From positions 930,001 to 994,000 of the forward strand of contig JAGYXB010001010.1 of the NCBI GenBank assembly GCA_022495005.1: a stretch of 64,000 bases of DNA, in the 5' to 3' direction. The position numbers were made by a program, and so were the translations under genes. This DNA comes from Rhyacophila brunnea. Its lineage: Eukaryota; Arthropoda; Insecta; Trichoptera; Rhyacophilidae. Position 1 is the stretch's first letter. Every line of letters begins with the position of its first letter. Shown here one piece after another: positions 22,625 through 34,880 of this stretch. Under the pieces are notes generated by a model. The model saw only the letters and a program-made list of their open reading frames with translations. It made no database searches and was not told the origin of the DNA.

Positions 22625-22810
22625 CGCGGTGGTTTTAAGTTGTCGTTGTGCCGGCCGCAAGGGAGACTTTGCCGGCGGAAGGATACTTTTCCGGTGCCTT
22701 TTGCCCCCTCCCGCCGCCCGCAACCGCCGCGTCCCGAAGTCCCAACGCCACTCGGTAATGACCCTCAATCGCGCTTTTGTCGCGTTGGTTACCACCAACA
22801 TAAGTTGCAA
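22625..22810. other. GC- and CpG-rich block about 0.4 kb upstream of the receptor start
   Basis: Rich in CCGCC, CCGGCC and CGCG in a window that is otherwise mostly A+T. All six frames are partly open because of composition. An inverted GCCGG pair (about 22651 and 22672) is present. It could be a promoter-proximal CpG island for the receptor, a 5' non-coding exon or a foreign repeat; the sequence does not decide. Confidence 0.4.
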
Positions 22811-24904
22811 TGTTTTGTAACAGGGGTACCATATTATAATATGTTCTACAAATAATATTATTTTATAAATATTGTCCGTATTAGGTATTTATTCTCTAAA
22901 AAATATTAAAATACGTTACTGTCTCACTTACGAAAGTGTTAAAGTAAACATAATAATAACACTAAGTATTAAGTATATTTCGTTAATTAATTAATTGACT
23001 ATCCAAATAACTTTGCCCTCCATTCTCAGATACGCTGTCGTCTATACTAAGTGAGTTGGAAATATTGTCACCAGTTTGTGTACTCGAGTCTCGGATGCAA
23101 CTACACATACTCAGTACGTGTGGCCCAATAAACTTGTTCGAACGCATACGATGATATCATGATGATACATTCTTCAATACTATTGATATTAAATCCGCGC
23201 GAGCGAGAGAGCACTTGAATACAAGTATATTTTAATTTATTTGTCTATGCACTCGAATGGCATAATCTTATGTATGAACAATAGGTCATAAATTTTGTGT
23301 AATTAACAGCACTGAGCAGCACACTCCCTCAGGAATGTACATTCATTTTATGTTAACAAGAATATTATAACCTAACATAAAAACAACTCATAAATTTAAA
23401 ATTTTAAAATAAATGGGACATTTCGAAAAGCCGAGCTCAGTGTATTTTTAGCGATTCTATTAAAGTCGGTATTTCAAATACTAGTAAGTATTTTTTAACA
23501 AGTTTCGATACTAGTAAAATATTTTTTATACTGGTAGTAAGTATACTTAGTCTTCAAAATCAACCAGTTTTCCCACCTCTACTGTCGTACACTTTAAGGA
23601 GTTTTATTTTTTGTTTGAACGTTTTTTTGTAACACTCTTGCGATCGGTGTTCGGCTGATTTTACCACAACTAACTCGACAAAATTCAACAGTTAAGATAT
23701 AAAATCTCAATTTGATTCCATCACGTGATTATAATCAAGTAAAAGTCGAATTAATTTAAAAACATACTCGTAAGAAAATGTATCAATTTTCATATTACAA
23801 AAACATGTATGGTTTTATTATATTAATATATTCGCTATATATATATAATAATTAATTATTTAGTCATATAATTCAGTCAATTTTAATCAATTTAGACAAG
23901 CACGCGAAAGTTGTCTTCTGATACCTGTTAAATAGTCGGGTATTATCCGCTTTCGACGAAAATCTTCGTACCTAAGTACTCGTGTTTAATATTATTATAC
24001 GCGTCTTCGCGATTATAAGTTCTTTGACGTGAAATTGTATTTTGTCTACTAATGGAGATAAATTATCCAAACTTTGAATGAAGAAAATATGTATTTAAAT
24101 AATTAAATTAACATAAGGATATTTTCGTTATTAAAGACGGTGCTTACGTCATAATTACATTACATAGATAATATTATTATTTAGATTAATTTATATATTC
24201 AACTAAAAAGGTATTCTAGGAATATTAAAATATTCCCAACAGTTAAGGCAATTCATTTTCATAAAATTGTGTTATATATATATATATAGATAACATATAA
24301 TATAATAATAATCTAAATACGAATTTTCCTATTTTAATATGCGTTAAGAGAAAAGCAGGCTGTAACAAAGATTTCATTATCAACCCCCTATGAATTAAGC
24401 AAAATAAGATATTTGGCGCCAGGACAAATGGACACTTGTCTTGCAGACAGGGCACCGTAAAAAAGTGAATGACAAGTGTTATAATTTGAAATAATAAATA
24501 ACTAATGAATAATTCTGAAAATAAATATAATAGTTGACTAACCATGCTTAATTATTATCGAAATCGATTTAATACATATATTATTATCAAACAGTTTTTT
24601 TTTAACATGGATCCAATCAAGCTTATTTTTGAAAACTTTTTAAAATAGTATCGTACGGATATTTCTTTAAGTGCCTATTTGTTTTTACCAGTTCTGATTC
24701 AGCAACTAGCACTGCACTCGCAAGGGAGTACACCTACTGAGTCACCAACATAATTCAAGAAAGACTTCAACTAATTTGGTATATTTCACGCAAACAACAC
24801 ATACATACGATTACACGATGTTGTAAAAATACACCCTCCGGTCTATAATAATATATAATTATGTATTTTTTGTAAACATGTACTTTCATTTCGGCGTACC
24901 GGAC

Positions 24905-24992
24905 TGACACCGAAACAGTATCGTGGTCTAATCGTCCGACTGCCATGAAAGCACTATTTTGTAGCCTGAGTTCGAATCGCGGTTGGGTATTA
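24905..24992 (+). other. tRNA-like / SINE-head segment
   Basis: ATCGTGGTCTAATCGTCCGAC resembles an A box region, and GAGTTCGAATCGCGGTTGGG is a B box at tRNA distance. The intervening arms do not pair well. Likely a tRNA-derived SINE head followed by a body to about 25055. Confidence 0.4.
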
Positions 24993-25549
24993 CTTTTCCT
25001 TAACATAATATCGACTCTAGAAAGGAAAAGGGGCGTAACCCTCAGTTTTTTCAAAATAGTACACGACTATGTTGTATCCAAGAAATGTAAGCTGCAAATG
25101 TTGATTTATTATCTAAATTTAGCTATAATTTATAAAAAAAAAAAATTAACATAGGAAAAACGACTAAGCCATCATTTTTGTTGGTTTTTTTAAAATAAAC
25201 TCAATTCATATCAGATTAGGGATATAAAGACCAAATTATTAATTATTATGCACTTGAAGGTAATGTCTATTGTGTATTTTAACTTTGACCGAAAACGTTT
25301 TTATGCCTCACATAAAATTTGATTTGTGTGAATTAGGCCTTTTTTTCCTTTCCACAGTCGATATATGTTCGCGCTTGTTGTCTTTATTCAGCATCGATAG
25401 AATATTTTTTGTAAATGTTTTTTGTTTATTTGGATCATGGTCACTTGCTCTGTCAATGCTACAAAGGTGTAAGTATGGGTTTCGTTCAAACATAATACTT
25501 ACAATGTTTGCACAAGATGCACTAGATATCTAATGATTATTATATCATA

Positions 25550-26745
25550 CTAGCTGAAGTACCCGGCTTTGCACAGGGTCGCTTCGAGGTTATATTTATC
25601 TTAGATATTTAAAAAACAATAAGAGGTAATTATTTTTTTAATATTAAAATATCTGTGTTATACAATATGGCAATATGAAAATAATTCTAAGAGTAAAGAT
25701 CAAACAAAAGACCACTAAATTAAAATCGAATCCAAAATATGGAAACGTTATTAATGTTATTAATATGTAGTTATAAAAAATCAAAATTGCATGGAACAAT
25801 CCAACAACAAACGTTGTATTTTATATAATACTAATTTAGAAACCTTCGCAGGTGTGCGCACAACAACCGACAAAAGTTTGATCGCAATCGGATGAATGGT
25901 ATAGGGACGCATACGAATAGAAGAAGAAGATGATTTTCTAATTCAGAAACCTTTGCGGGGCTTGGCACAATTATTGACGAAAGTTTTATTGCAATCGGAT
26001 GAATGGAATAGAAACGCATACGAATAGAAGAATATAAAATAAAAGATGAAGATGGTTGTACTAATTCAGAAACCTTTGCGGGTGTTACCACAACAACTGA
26101 CGAAGGTTTCATCGCAATCGGATGAATAGTGTAGGAACCATACGAATAAAAAAAGATATAATGAAGAAGAAGAAGAAGATGGTTGTACTAATTCAGAAAC
26201 CTTTACAGGTGTTGGCACAGCCACTAACGAAAGTTTCATCGCAATCGGATGAATGGTATAGGGACCATATAAATAAAAGAAGATAGAATGATGACGAAGA
26301 AGAAGAAGAAGAAGAAGATGGTTGTAATTATTCAGAAACCTTTGCGGGTGTTACCACAACAACTGACGAAGGTTTCATCGCAATCGGATGAATGGTATAG
26401 GAACCATTCGAATAAAAGAAGATATAATGAAGAAGAAGTAGAAGAAGATGGTTTTTCTAATTTAAAAACCTTTGCGGGTGTGCGTACAATAACTGACGAA
26501 AGTTTCGTCGCAATCAGATGCATGGTATAAAAACCATACGAATAAAAGAAAATATAATGATGAAGAAGAAGAAGATGATGATTTTTCTAATTAAGAAACC
26601 TATGCGGATGTGCATACAACCACTTACCGAAATTGCATCGCAATCGGATGAATGGTATAGGAACGCATACGGAACAGATTGAAAGACAGACAGGCATACA
26701 GACAGACATACATTCATTTTTATATATAAGATATAGCCTATACTC
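25550..26745 (+). repeat. Transposon-derived array of eight diverged ~130-bp units
   Basis: The block opens with TAGCTGAAGTACCCGGCTTT, a repeat start common in arthropods, and closes near 26745 with CAGACAGACATACATTC and TTTTATATATAAGATATAG. Between, the motif TCGCAATCGGATGAATGG recurs near 25881, 25990, 26109, 26238, 26376, 26508 and 26636, plus an eighth, changed copy near 26784. Each unit also holds AGAAACCTTTGCGGGTGT, ACGAAAGTTT and GAAGAAGA runs. Spacing varies from 109 to 148 bases through the microsatellite. Open frames in it are read-through of the repeat, not genes. Confidence 0.88.
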
Positions 26746-28355
26746 TTTGCGGAAGTGCAAGCAATAAGTTAACAAAGTTTTATCGCAATCGGATCAACGG
26801 TATGGCAGCGCATACAATACCAACAAACAAACAAATATTATTTTTTATATATTAAATATCATAATTTTATTAACTGTTTCGTTATACTATTACGATGGTT
26901 AATTATTGATGATTAAACAATAAACTGTTTCGTTTTTTTAGTTATAAGTTATTGCATTTATCGTGTCATCGGTCATAATATGATCACTGTGCGATCGTGG
27001 TCGCTTTGAATAATGCATTGTGCATTTGTTTGAATGTCAATACATGGTATTAAACATAATTTGTCTGTATTTTTCCTAAATGCATACGAATGACAATTTT
27101 CTAAATTAGCTCGATCAATAATGTATAGGACTTTTATTGGCTTATGAAGAGTCCCGGTAAATATATACACAATATTATATAACTCATAGCTGATAAATTC
27201 TATATATCGTCACCTTACTATTAAAACCTCGTAAGTCTGTTTGAGAAGAATGTTGAGGGGAAGGAAAAAACGTAATAAAAACAATATTTTAAATACTTCT
27301 CTAATCGATGAATCTGCTAACACTGGTTGTGAAATACGAGGTTTAAATTCCATGTTTGAAACCACGAGACTTTTTTAAAATTTGTCGATAGATAGGCAGC
27401 ATACTAGTCTAGAGAACCGAGGTTTTGATATGATTTAAATTGTTTTTTTGATTAAATTTTATCGAACAAACTTCATTTTTCCATAACATTGGACATACGA
27501 GGTCTTAATAGTAAGGTGACGATATATATAACTATACTTTTAAATATGTACAGTGCAATATAGTATAGATGTTATCAAGATGTTTTAATTGCGATCTGTA
27601 CCAGTTTCATTCATTTAAATAGAAACTGTGGCAATGTCTTGTTAGTATAAATTAGTGATTGCCATCCTTGAATTGTTTTTTTTTATTCAATCTGGAGTAA
27701 CCCATATCTGACTGATGCATACACAAAAAATATGTGTAAACAAAAGGGTTAATAATATATTTATAGCGGTCAAAGACTTCGGGCCTTTTCAGCATTCGAT
27801 GTTCGGAGTGCAATAATGCAGAGGGCAGCAGATTTCTCAATTGGAAACTTCATCAACAAAGACTCGCAATTTTCCGAATATCCATGCATATAATTAGCAG
27901 GCCTTAGTTGATGAGTTAGTCAGTCTAAATACCCATTCGTATCAATCTTTATCTCAGTCCGATCAGTAAGCTTCGTGTTAGTCGCTCCGGAAAGCATTTT
28001 ATTCCACCGAGCTCGGACCTCGGAACAGTATCATAAGTATTGTAACATAACGCTTTTGTGACATACTCTTGTACCGACTGTTTACGCTGCAAATAAAACT
28101 CGCTCCTCCATCCATCAGAGCAACCACCAAATCTCGACTTTTCATCTCTCCTTCTGACGACTATCCATCTACACCTCCTGGTAATCCCCAATCACAGCGG
28201 TCTCGTCCCTCAACAACTAGACCCCCCAAATATTCTTAAACCTTAAAACTACTTTTTGTTTAAATTATTAAGTGCCTTTTGCCAATTCTAGATTAGTTAG
28301 ATGAATTATAATTAGAATGAGCATTAATTAAATTTAATGTGTGAAGATAACTTCG
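26746..28355. other. Intergenic; one MITE and an unassigned plus-strand fragment
   Basis: Contains the MITE at 27203-27528. At about 28085-28240 a plus-strand frame reads SPSDDYPSTPPGNPQSQRSR and ends RPPKYS-stop, which looks like a retroelement linker fragment, but I cannot name it. Confidence 0.4.
27203..27528. mobile_element. ~325-bp MITE with ~33-bp terminal inverted repeats in TA-rich target
   Basis: The left arm ATATATCGTCACCTTACTAT and the following TAAAACCTCGTA are repeated inverted on the right (CATACGAGGTCTTAATAG then TAAGGTGACGATATATA). The element sits in TATATAT on both sides, consistent with TA target duplication and Tc1/mariner mobilisation. No coding capacity. Confidence 0.85.
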
Positions 28356-28359
28356 AGTA

Positions 28360-29105
28360 CAAATTGACAGGTTGCATGACACCTCACTCGCATTGATTTG
28401 AAAATCAACGCAAATAAAACCAGCGTTTTGTGTAATAGTACCTGTCCTGATCGAGATGTCCCTTTGATTACCGACGGGAAAAACATCGAGAGCGTCGACA
28501 GCTTCAAATACCTGGGGGTACACATCACCACAGGTGAGTGCATTTTGCAGAGAAAGCTCGCTGTCCGAATGGGAATGGCTGAAGCAACATTCAACTCGAT
28601 GCGGAGTGTCTGTGACTCACGATTGTACTCGGTCAAAACAAAATGCCGCCTATTCAACGTTTGCATTCTGACGGTGCTGCTTTACGGTAGCGAATCATGG
28701 CACCTTACGAAGGCTCAGACTGAGCTTCGAAAACAGATGTTTGCGACGGATACTGGGTGTGCGTTGGTATGACTTTAGAAGCAACGAGGAGATAAGGGAA
28801 CGCACCAAGCAGCCTCTCATCATGCTGAGAGTGAAGAGGCGATGTTGGACCTGGCTCGGCCACGTGCTGCGGATGCCAGAAGAGAACCTCAACCTGGCTT
28901 GCTTGTTCTCCAAGCCAACCGGATTCTGGTGTCCTGGAAGGCCGCTAAATACCTACTATCTATATGGTGTATACGGCCGAGCTACGGGATGCTGGTTTGA
29001 CCTGGAACAGAGCAAGAAGACTGGCGAGCGACATGGATTCTTGCAGGTGCCCTGCGGTGTCCATATGCTCCAACTAAGGGGCGGATATGGCCGAAGAAGA
29101 TGATG
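28360..29105 (+). mobile_element. 5'-truncated LINE reverse transcriptase end, copy B
   Basis: Same element as copy A: KINANKTSVLCNSTCPDRDV, IESVDSFKYLGVHIT, LYGSESWHLTKAQ, then a frameshift near 28725, RRILGVRWYDFRSNEEIRER, GHVLRMPEENLNLACLF and PGRPLNTYY. Another frame change follows near 28955. The nucleotide 3' end (GGGGCGGATATGG then a GAAGAAGATGATGAAGAA tail) matches copy A. Starts further 3' than copy A and has lost YADD. Not functional. Confidence 0.88.
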
Positions 29106-29888
29106 AAGAATTTTGTTTGCGAACACTTGAAAAGACTTTTTACTATCCAATCATAATACTGATAAGCAATTTCGTTTTTTTTCGGATAGTTGCTTGGACT
29201 TGGAAGTATTTCATTCCTAAGAAATCACCATTGTCAGTTTTAAATATCTCAATGAATCATCAATGATAGTTATGAATAAATAATACACATACCTACTTAT
29301 ATTGATTTTCATATGATATTTAAACTGACAATATAATAGTTTAATAGTCGATTGGTAGATTTATTGCGGTCACATTATTTTTATACTGCAGACTTTTTTA
29401 TTGGCGTCAACTGCACTTAGATTTCGACCTTTGCTATAGGTATTTACTGTTTTAGTTATGATAACAATTAATAGGGGACATAGACCATATCGCGTGCGAA
29501 AAAAAAACGGTAAATTTAATATTATTGACAGCGGCTCGAGCGATAAGCATAAACATTTAAATTTCAAAAATAAAATAAAGAAAAAATTAAACTCATATTT
29601 TTTTACACTTCTTTTTACATTTCAATATAACATGTTTAGAAATCTCTATATTTTACAATCTACAAATTTCTTTTAAGATTATAAATTGTCAATAATATTT
29701 AACGCATTGATTTCATAAATTAGTTGACTCGCATAGAATTCGAGGTATTTCAAAAGTCCATTCATTTTGTTAGACTTTAATAGTAGCGAAAAGCTAAGAA
29801 GTGAATCGTGCAACTGGTCGTCAGATTAAATTTGGAGGAGCGATATTCGACTAGACTCGGCGACTTCTTTATATGGATGCTTATAGAG

Positions 29889-30303
29889 CAGGGATAGTCA
29901 ACTTTTTTTATACCTAACGCCCAAGTTTGCATCTCTGTTAGTAGTAAAATTTTCTAACCGCCTACCGGTTCCACGGTAATGGTAATTTATAAAGTAGGGA
30001 AGTAACTTCACTTTATAAAATTTATAAATCAGAATTACGGCAAGTTAAAGCATATACTAAAAATTACTTACCAAATAGTTTATGTCTGTTTGGCAGTTTG
30101 GCAGAATAATTTTTTATAAAAAATTTACTGTAGTTAAATCAATCTTTTTATTTATACTTTGCATACATATAAGAATGAAGTGTGTTGAAATTACATTTAA
30201 TTAATTAAATTATTAATGAGATCCCTAACCCTAACCCCTACCGCCTACCATGAAAGCTGGAACGCCCACTAGTGGGCAGTAGGGACCAGGTTGACTACCC
30301 CTG
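29889..30303. mobile_element. 415-bp hAT MITE (CAGGGATAGTCAAC ends)
   Basis: The left end CAGGGATAGTCAACTTTTTT and the right end GGTTGACTACCCCTG are inverted copies. The flanks TTATAGAG (29881-29888) and TTTTAGAG (30304-30311) form an 8-bp target duplication with one mismatch. Near the right end CCCTAACCCTAACCCCTACC gives a short telomere-like run that is simply part of the element. Confidence 0.88.
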
Positions 30304-30344
30304 TTTTAGAGAGTCGACCTGGTTAACCTTTTCTTCAACCAATC

Positions 30345-30665
30345 AAATTCCGGCTTCCTGGATGACCGCAAATATCATCCATGTGGTGTATAAGGAGCTA
30401 CGGTATGTTCCCGTGTTACCGTGAGATGTTCTATCGGAAACCGATGACTGTATAGCATTGAGATCAAATACATGTCTAAATAACATACTTAAGAAATAAA
30501 AACCACTGGAATACAGGGGAAAGGTATAATAAAATATGTATCTAGTAATGTAATACGTATAATTTACATAATTATAACCTCCGGAAAGATTCAAGAAGAC
30601 TGGAGAGCGATAATGTTTCTTGTAGGCACCACACCGTGTTGTATCCATATTCTGTAACCAATAAG
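30345..30665 (+). pseudogene. LINE 3' end, copy C, split by inserted or unrelated sequence
   Basis: Bases 30345-30405 (CCGGCTTCCTGGATGACCGC, GGTGTATAAGGAGCTACGG) align with the 3' part of copies A and B. After about 180 unrelated bases, 30588-30660 resumes the match (GATTCAAGAAGACTGGAGAGCG, CTTGTAGGCACCACACCG, GTATCCATATTCTG). The interruption has no clear ends. Highly decayed. Confidence 0.65.
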
Positions 30666-33600
30666 TTAACAACATGGAAAAAGGGTAAGTAAGTTAGAAA
30701 AAGGAACAGTTTTTAAAGACAAATACGCCGAAAAACCTTAAGAACTATGCTACAAAACGGTATTGGTAGAAATAAAAAAGAAAGAAAATATAGAGCATTA
30801 AATTGAGCAGTAAACCATTGTCAGAGAATGTGTGTCAAAGAAACTGCGATGGGGAGCTTTATAGTGAATGATGCCAGACAATAGGATAGCCGAAATAATA
30901 ACCATAGGCAAGCGCACACTTAAGAGAGAGTTTGTTGGGTCCGGATTCCCGTCCTCATATTTTTTTTGTATGTTCGTCTATCACCGGCTACTCCAGAGGA
31001 AGAGTGTAAAAGGAAAAACTAAAGTGGTCGACTAAATGCTTAGAGGACGGAGGCAATTTAGAGTTATCATGGAGGAGTGTTTCCATGGTGAAAGCAAAAG
31101 AATGAATGATATTATTATATTGTCATAGTGAATGTGAGAATATCATATTTTTAGTAAAAATGGTGAAGCTTTGTGAAAGAAAATTTATATTATAGCCCTC
31201 TCTACAAAAGTATTATCAATTATTAATATATACATAATTTGAAAACATCTCTTGCTAGAATTTGTAGACGAAAAAAATACAAACCCTAAGGGACTGGAAC
31301 CTGTATCTGCTGGATTCGCGCCAGTATAATAATAAATAATCATCCGATAAAGAGAACAATCGATACCTAAGTTCTATAGGAAAAATTTCAAGATATTGAA
31401 TTAACAATGTCAAGTATTTCTTGAATATAATTGTCAAGTAATTCATTAAGGTGATAAGATAGCTGATAGATCAACCAATAACTGCTACAATGCTCGTAGT
31501 TTCTAATTGGAAATAAGAAACTTTATATAAGGACATATGGAGAGAACTATTATTTTCATGAAGTGAACAACCCACCCCGGGTTGTTACGTTCCTATGACA
31601 ATGGTGACTGTATCTAGGGATTGCAATACCGGTATTTGAAAACCGATATTCCAGTATTTATCAATACCGAAATACCGGTTTTAAAAATCTAAAATACCGA
31701 AATTTTTGGTATGAAGAAATCAGACTCGTTTACGTTTTTGAAAATGAATTATAAGTAAAGTTATGTGCTGCTAAAATGCAAATAATATATTGAGTAAATC
31801 CAACAGAGGTGAAAAAATAATAAAACAAATTTCATCTAATATATTTATATAGGTAAGTAATTGTCGCGATGAATTATTATCATAATATTATTTCGAAATA
31901 GAAAACATCCGTGACAAAAATGTTCAATTATTCTATAACACTATTGATGACTGTACAAGCGTTGAATTTAAGAAGCTTTTCCTGCAGCCAGACCTATTTA
32001 CACTTGATGAACTTTTGGGGGCTAAAGTTAAAATTATCAATATATTTAAATTATTTGTAAAAAATCACTAGTTCTACAATTATGATCAATACTTACATAT
32101 TATTTTTAAATGTCAACATAATAAATGTAGTAGGTTTTTGCTTTAAAATAATATTTTAAAAGATCTTAATAGCTATATTAAATTTATTGATAAGCACTTA
32201 CTTCTATTTTTTTAATGTTTAAGAAGTACCGGTATTCAATTATAAATACCGAAAAACCGGTATTGATATTTTCATTCGGTATTACAATCCCTAACTGTAC
32301 CATCTAACATGTATATAATTCAATCTCTCTGACATCTGATTTGCAGACAAATTAATAAAGTACATTGTAAATAATATTATTGTTCTCCATATATAAAATT
32401 AGTTGTAGGAGGCTGTCGATGATAGAATATAAACTAAACAACAAATTGCGCATGCCCTTTGAATAAATAATATTGTTTATCGGTTGCCATTGTGAATAGT
32501 AAATACGTCGTTGGTTGCCATGGCAGTTTTACACTGTTATCACGTCCGTCATAATATTTCTTTTAATCCAAGAAGGATAAAACATAAACATGTTTGCAAA
32601 ACTAACTAATTACGTTATAATATCCTGATTAACATAATATCACACAAAGAAATACATTGTATGTAAGTACAAACTATAATGCATGATTTATTAATTAATA
32701 TAATAGTCATCTACAATGCGCCATACTTGTTAACACATCGATTAGCTGTACATGCAATGGCGTTTATCATAATTTATAACGAATGGTAGTTAAATATAAT
32801 TATTTATTTACTAAAAAAAATACACAGTTTTAGGTATGAAGTGAGATACACATTAAAAAATGTGGAATACGACGTTTTTGCGTCGCATTCATACAACTTA
32901 ACATTTCTCTCAACCTAATGCCTTATAAAGCCATATAGATTATATACTTTAATGGATATATCAATATGTATAGATACATAATATATTATGTGATATGTCT
33001 TTATGTGATAGCTTTTGGTATTGAGTTATTGTTCTTGTTGTGAGGTAGCTTTATGCCTGTATTCCCTACTGACCTACATATTGTAGACTAATTTGTTCGC
33101 TTAGTGCGTTTATGTAAAGCCATAAACATTGAGTTTACTGAGAAGTGTGCTCTAATAATATATGGTAGAGATTACATAATTGATCATAAAGCATCTAATA
33201 TAATATGAAACTACTAAAACGTGTATTGTAAAGTGTTGTCTATAAAAATATACTTGACGGTGGATGATTTGTATATCGAATGTTAAGAGACTTGCACGGT
33301 TGTTTGTTATCGTAATATATGTATGGGTTACCACCGCGTGTCCTTCCTCCTATTTTTCTCTTGAGAATGGCCTCTGCAATGAGTCCGAAATGTCGAGGAA
33401 GAAGACACGGTGATAATCCAAAAATCTATTACGTGTTGTAGATCGTCTATGAAACGAGTACGAATTCTAATCCAAATTATTAATCATTCATCGTAAAAAG
33501 TCTGTTCATATATGGTTGACTCACAATAATTATGGATGAAGTCCAATTTTCATAAAATTCGATTTTTTTATTTCAGTGGCTAGATAAAACCGATTTATAT

Positions 33601-34618
33601 ATTGTGTGTTGATATCACAATCTTGCTCTACAATTTTCCGTATAAATGACAATACTATTATGGATAAAACATCAAATTGAATGTGAATCATGTCCTTTTT
33701 CACAGTTCCTTCAGCAGTATAAAGAGGTATTGGTACCACTATTTTTCTAATATCAATAAAGCCTGAATACACTAAATGTTTCGAGTATTTATTTAAATTG
33801 ATCCATGTACTATCAAAATATGGTAAGTATATACCTACAGTGAACACATTACTGAATTTTACAAAAGGATTTTAACTTTAGATCCAAATATCTCAGGATC
33901 CATTTTGATGGACTTGATCCATAATTATTGTGAACTACCCACAAGTAAATCAGTGGCGTGCGGTCCATAGAATCTGTGGATGCGGATCATGCTCAGAAAT
34001 ATTCGGTAGCAATGTTTGCGATAATAGTATGTATTTACGGTACAATACGATGGTATATATTTTTTTGAACTATAATTTTTAATATAATTATATGCATACA
34101 TCTTTTGAATGTATCACGCTGCATAATTTTGTTTGAAAAACATTAATTTTGACCATCTGTCTCCTAAATCATGTAACTGAATATGGTTTTATTTAACAAA
34201 CGGCATCCACAACGATCTGGGGTGCTAGTAACATGAAATAATTTATATTGATTAATCCAACACCATACGGTGTATATATTATAATAAAATGTCATAAGTA
34301 TATTATATAATAATGTGTCTGTCTGTCTGTTTATTTGTATGTTCAATTTGAACTCAAAAACCACTTGATAAAAATTAATAAAACTTACATAATATATAGA
34401 CTACATTATTACTAAATTAGCATTGTATTTTTATTTAGAAAGATAATTTTTGTGTGGATATCTCAAATAATTCCGCAATTTAGATAAAACTTCTCGAAAA
34501 TAATGCGCTTGTAACAATATTCATCATACTAGGTAGGTAAAGTAGAAGTCACGGACCATTAATTGCTAATAATTAATATATTTTTCTTTCGACCATGTAC
34601 GATTCTAATAGGATTATA
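30666..34618. other. Intergenic, one hAT element
   Basis: Besides the hAT at 31615-32293, it holds a hAT-like left terminus (CAGTGGCGTGCGGTCCATAG at 33952) with no visible partner. The bases at 33335-33415 (CACCGCGTGTCCTTCCTCC, CGAGGAAGAAGACACGGTG) form an imperfect inverted pair of unknown origin. No gene is supported. Confidence 0.4.
31615..32293 (+). mobile_element. 679-bp non-autonomous hAT-like element (TAGGGATTGCAATACC ends)
   Basis: Left end TAGGGATTGCAATACCGG, right end CGGTATTACAATCCCTA. Target duplication ACTGTATC (31607-31614) versus ACTGTACC (32294-32301), 7 of 8. The sub-terminal regions are rich in ATACCGGTAT and GGTATT blocks in both orientations, probably transposase-binding repeats. 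It aligns inverted with 6235-6931. Confidence 0.88.
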
Positions 34619-34880
34619 TGGGCCTCCACTGAGTGGAGATATTTATTAACAGATTTTGTTTTTACGAGAAATGGATGTCAGCCACTTTGCTCAATGCTGA
34701 AGATTAAAAAATGAGCACCAGTGATATATTTAAAACAAATGTGTTAGGTTAGGTTATTGGGTCCATACTCTGACTCATACACGAATTGAAAAACAATATG
34801 TGTACTTGCCAGACCCAGAATTCGAACTTGGGACCCTCGACGCTGTAGGCCGACGCTTAAGCCGCGCGGCCATCGTGGCC
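34619..34880 (-). repeat. tRNA-headed SINE, copy 3 (most complete)
   Basis: On the minus strand it starts GGCCACGATGGCCGCGCGGC (A-box region), has the B box CAAGTTCGAATTCTGGGTCT, the body GGCAAGTACACATATTG, ACGAATTCAATT-like, GTATGAGTCAGAGTATGG and ACCCAATAACCTAACC, and ends with the CCACTCAGTGGAGG hairpin. About 260 bp. This copy defines the family best. Confidence 0.85.

Larger units (their letters stand above)
22252..25549. other. Upstream region of receptor gene, no other gene seen
   Basis: Besides the GC-rich block at 22625-22810, the stretch is AT-rich with short palindromic AT runs. A terminus-like CCCACCTCTACTG occurs at about 23573, probably a hAT end whose other end I could not find. 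A tRNA-like segment lies at 24905-24990. Confidence 0.45.

Noticed and set aside
25550..26745. CRISPR-like array
   Set aside because: Units are long, diverged and continuous, without spacers, in an animal genome.
25831..26775. Six open frames in both strands of the 26-kb region
   Set aside because: All read through the same tandem repeat unit and share repeated peptides; no gene.
27949..28191. 80-codon minus-strand frame, or copia-type linker on the plus strand
   Set aside because: Neither strand shows a recognisable domain or catalytic motif; left as unassigned.
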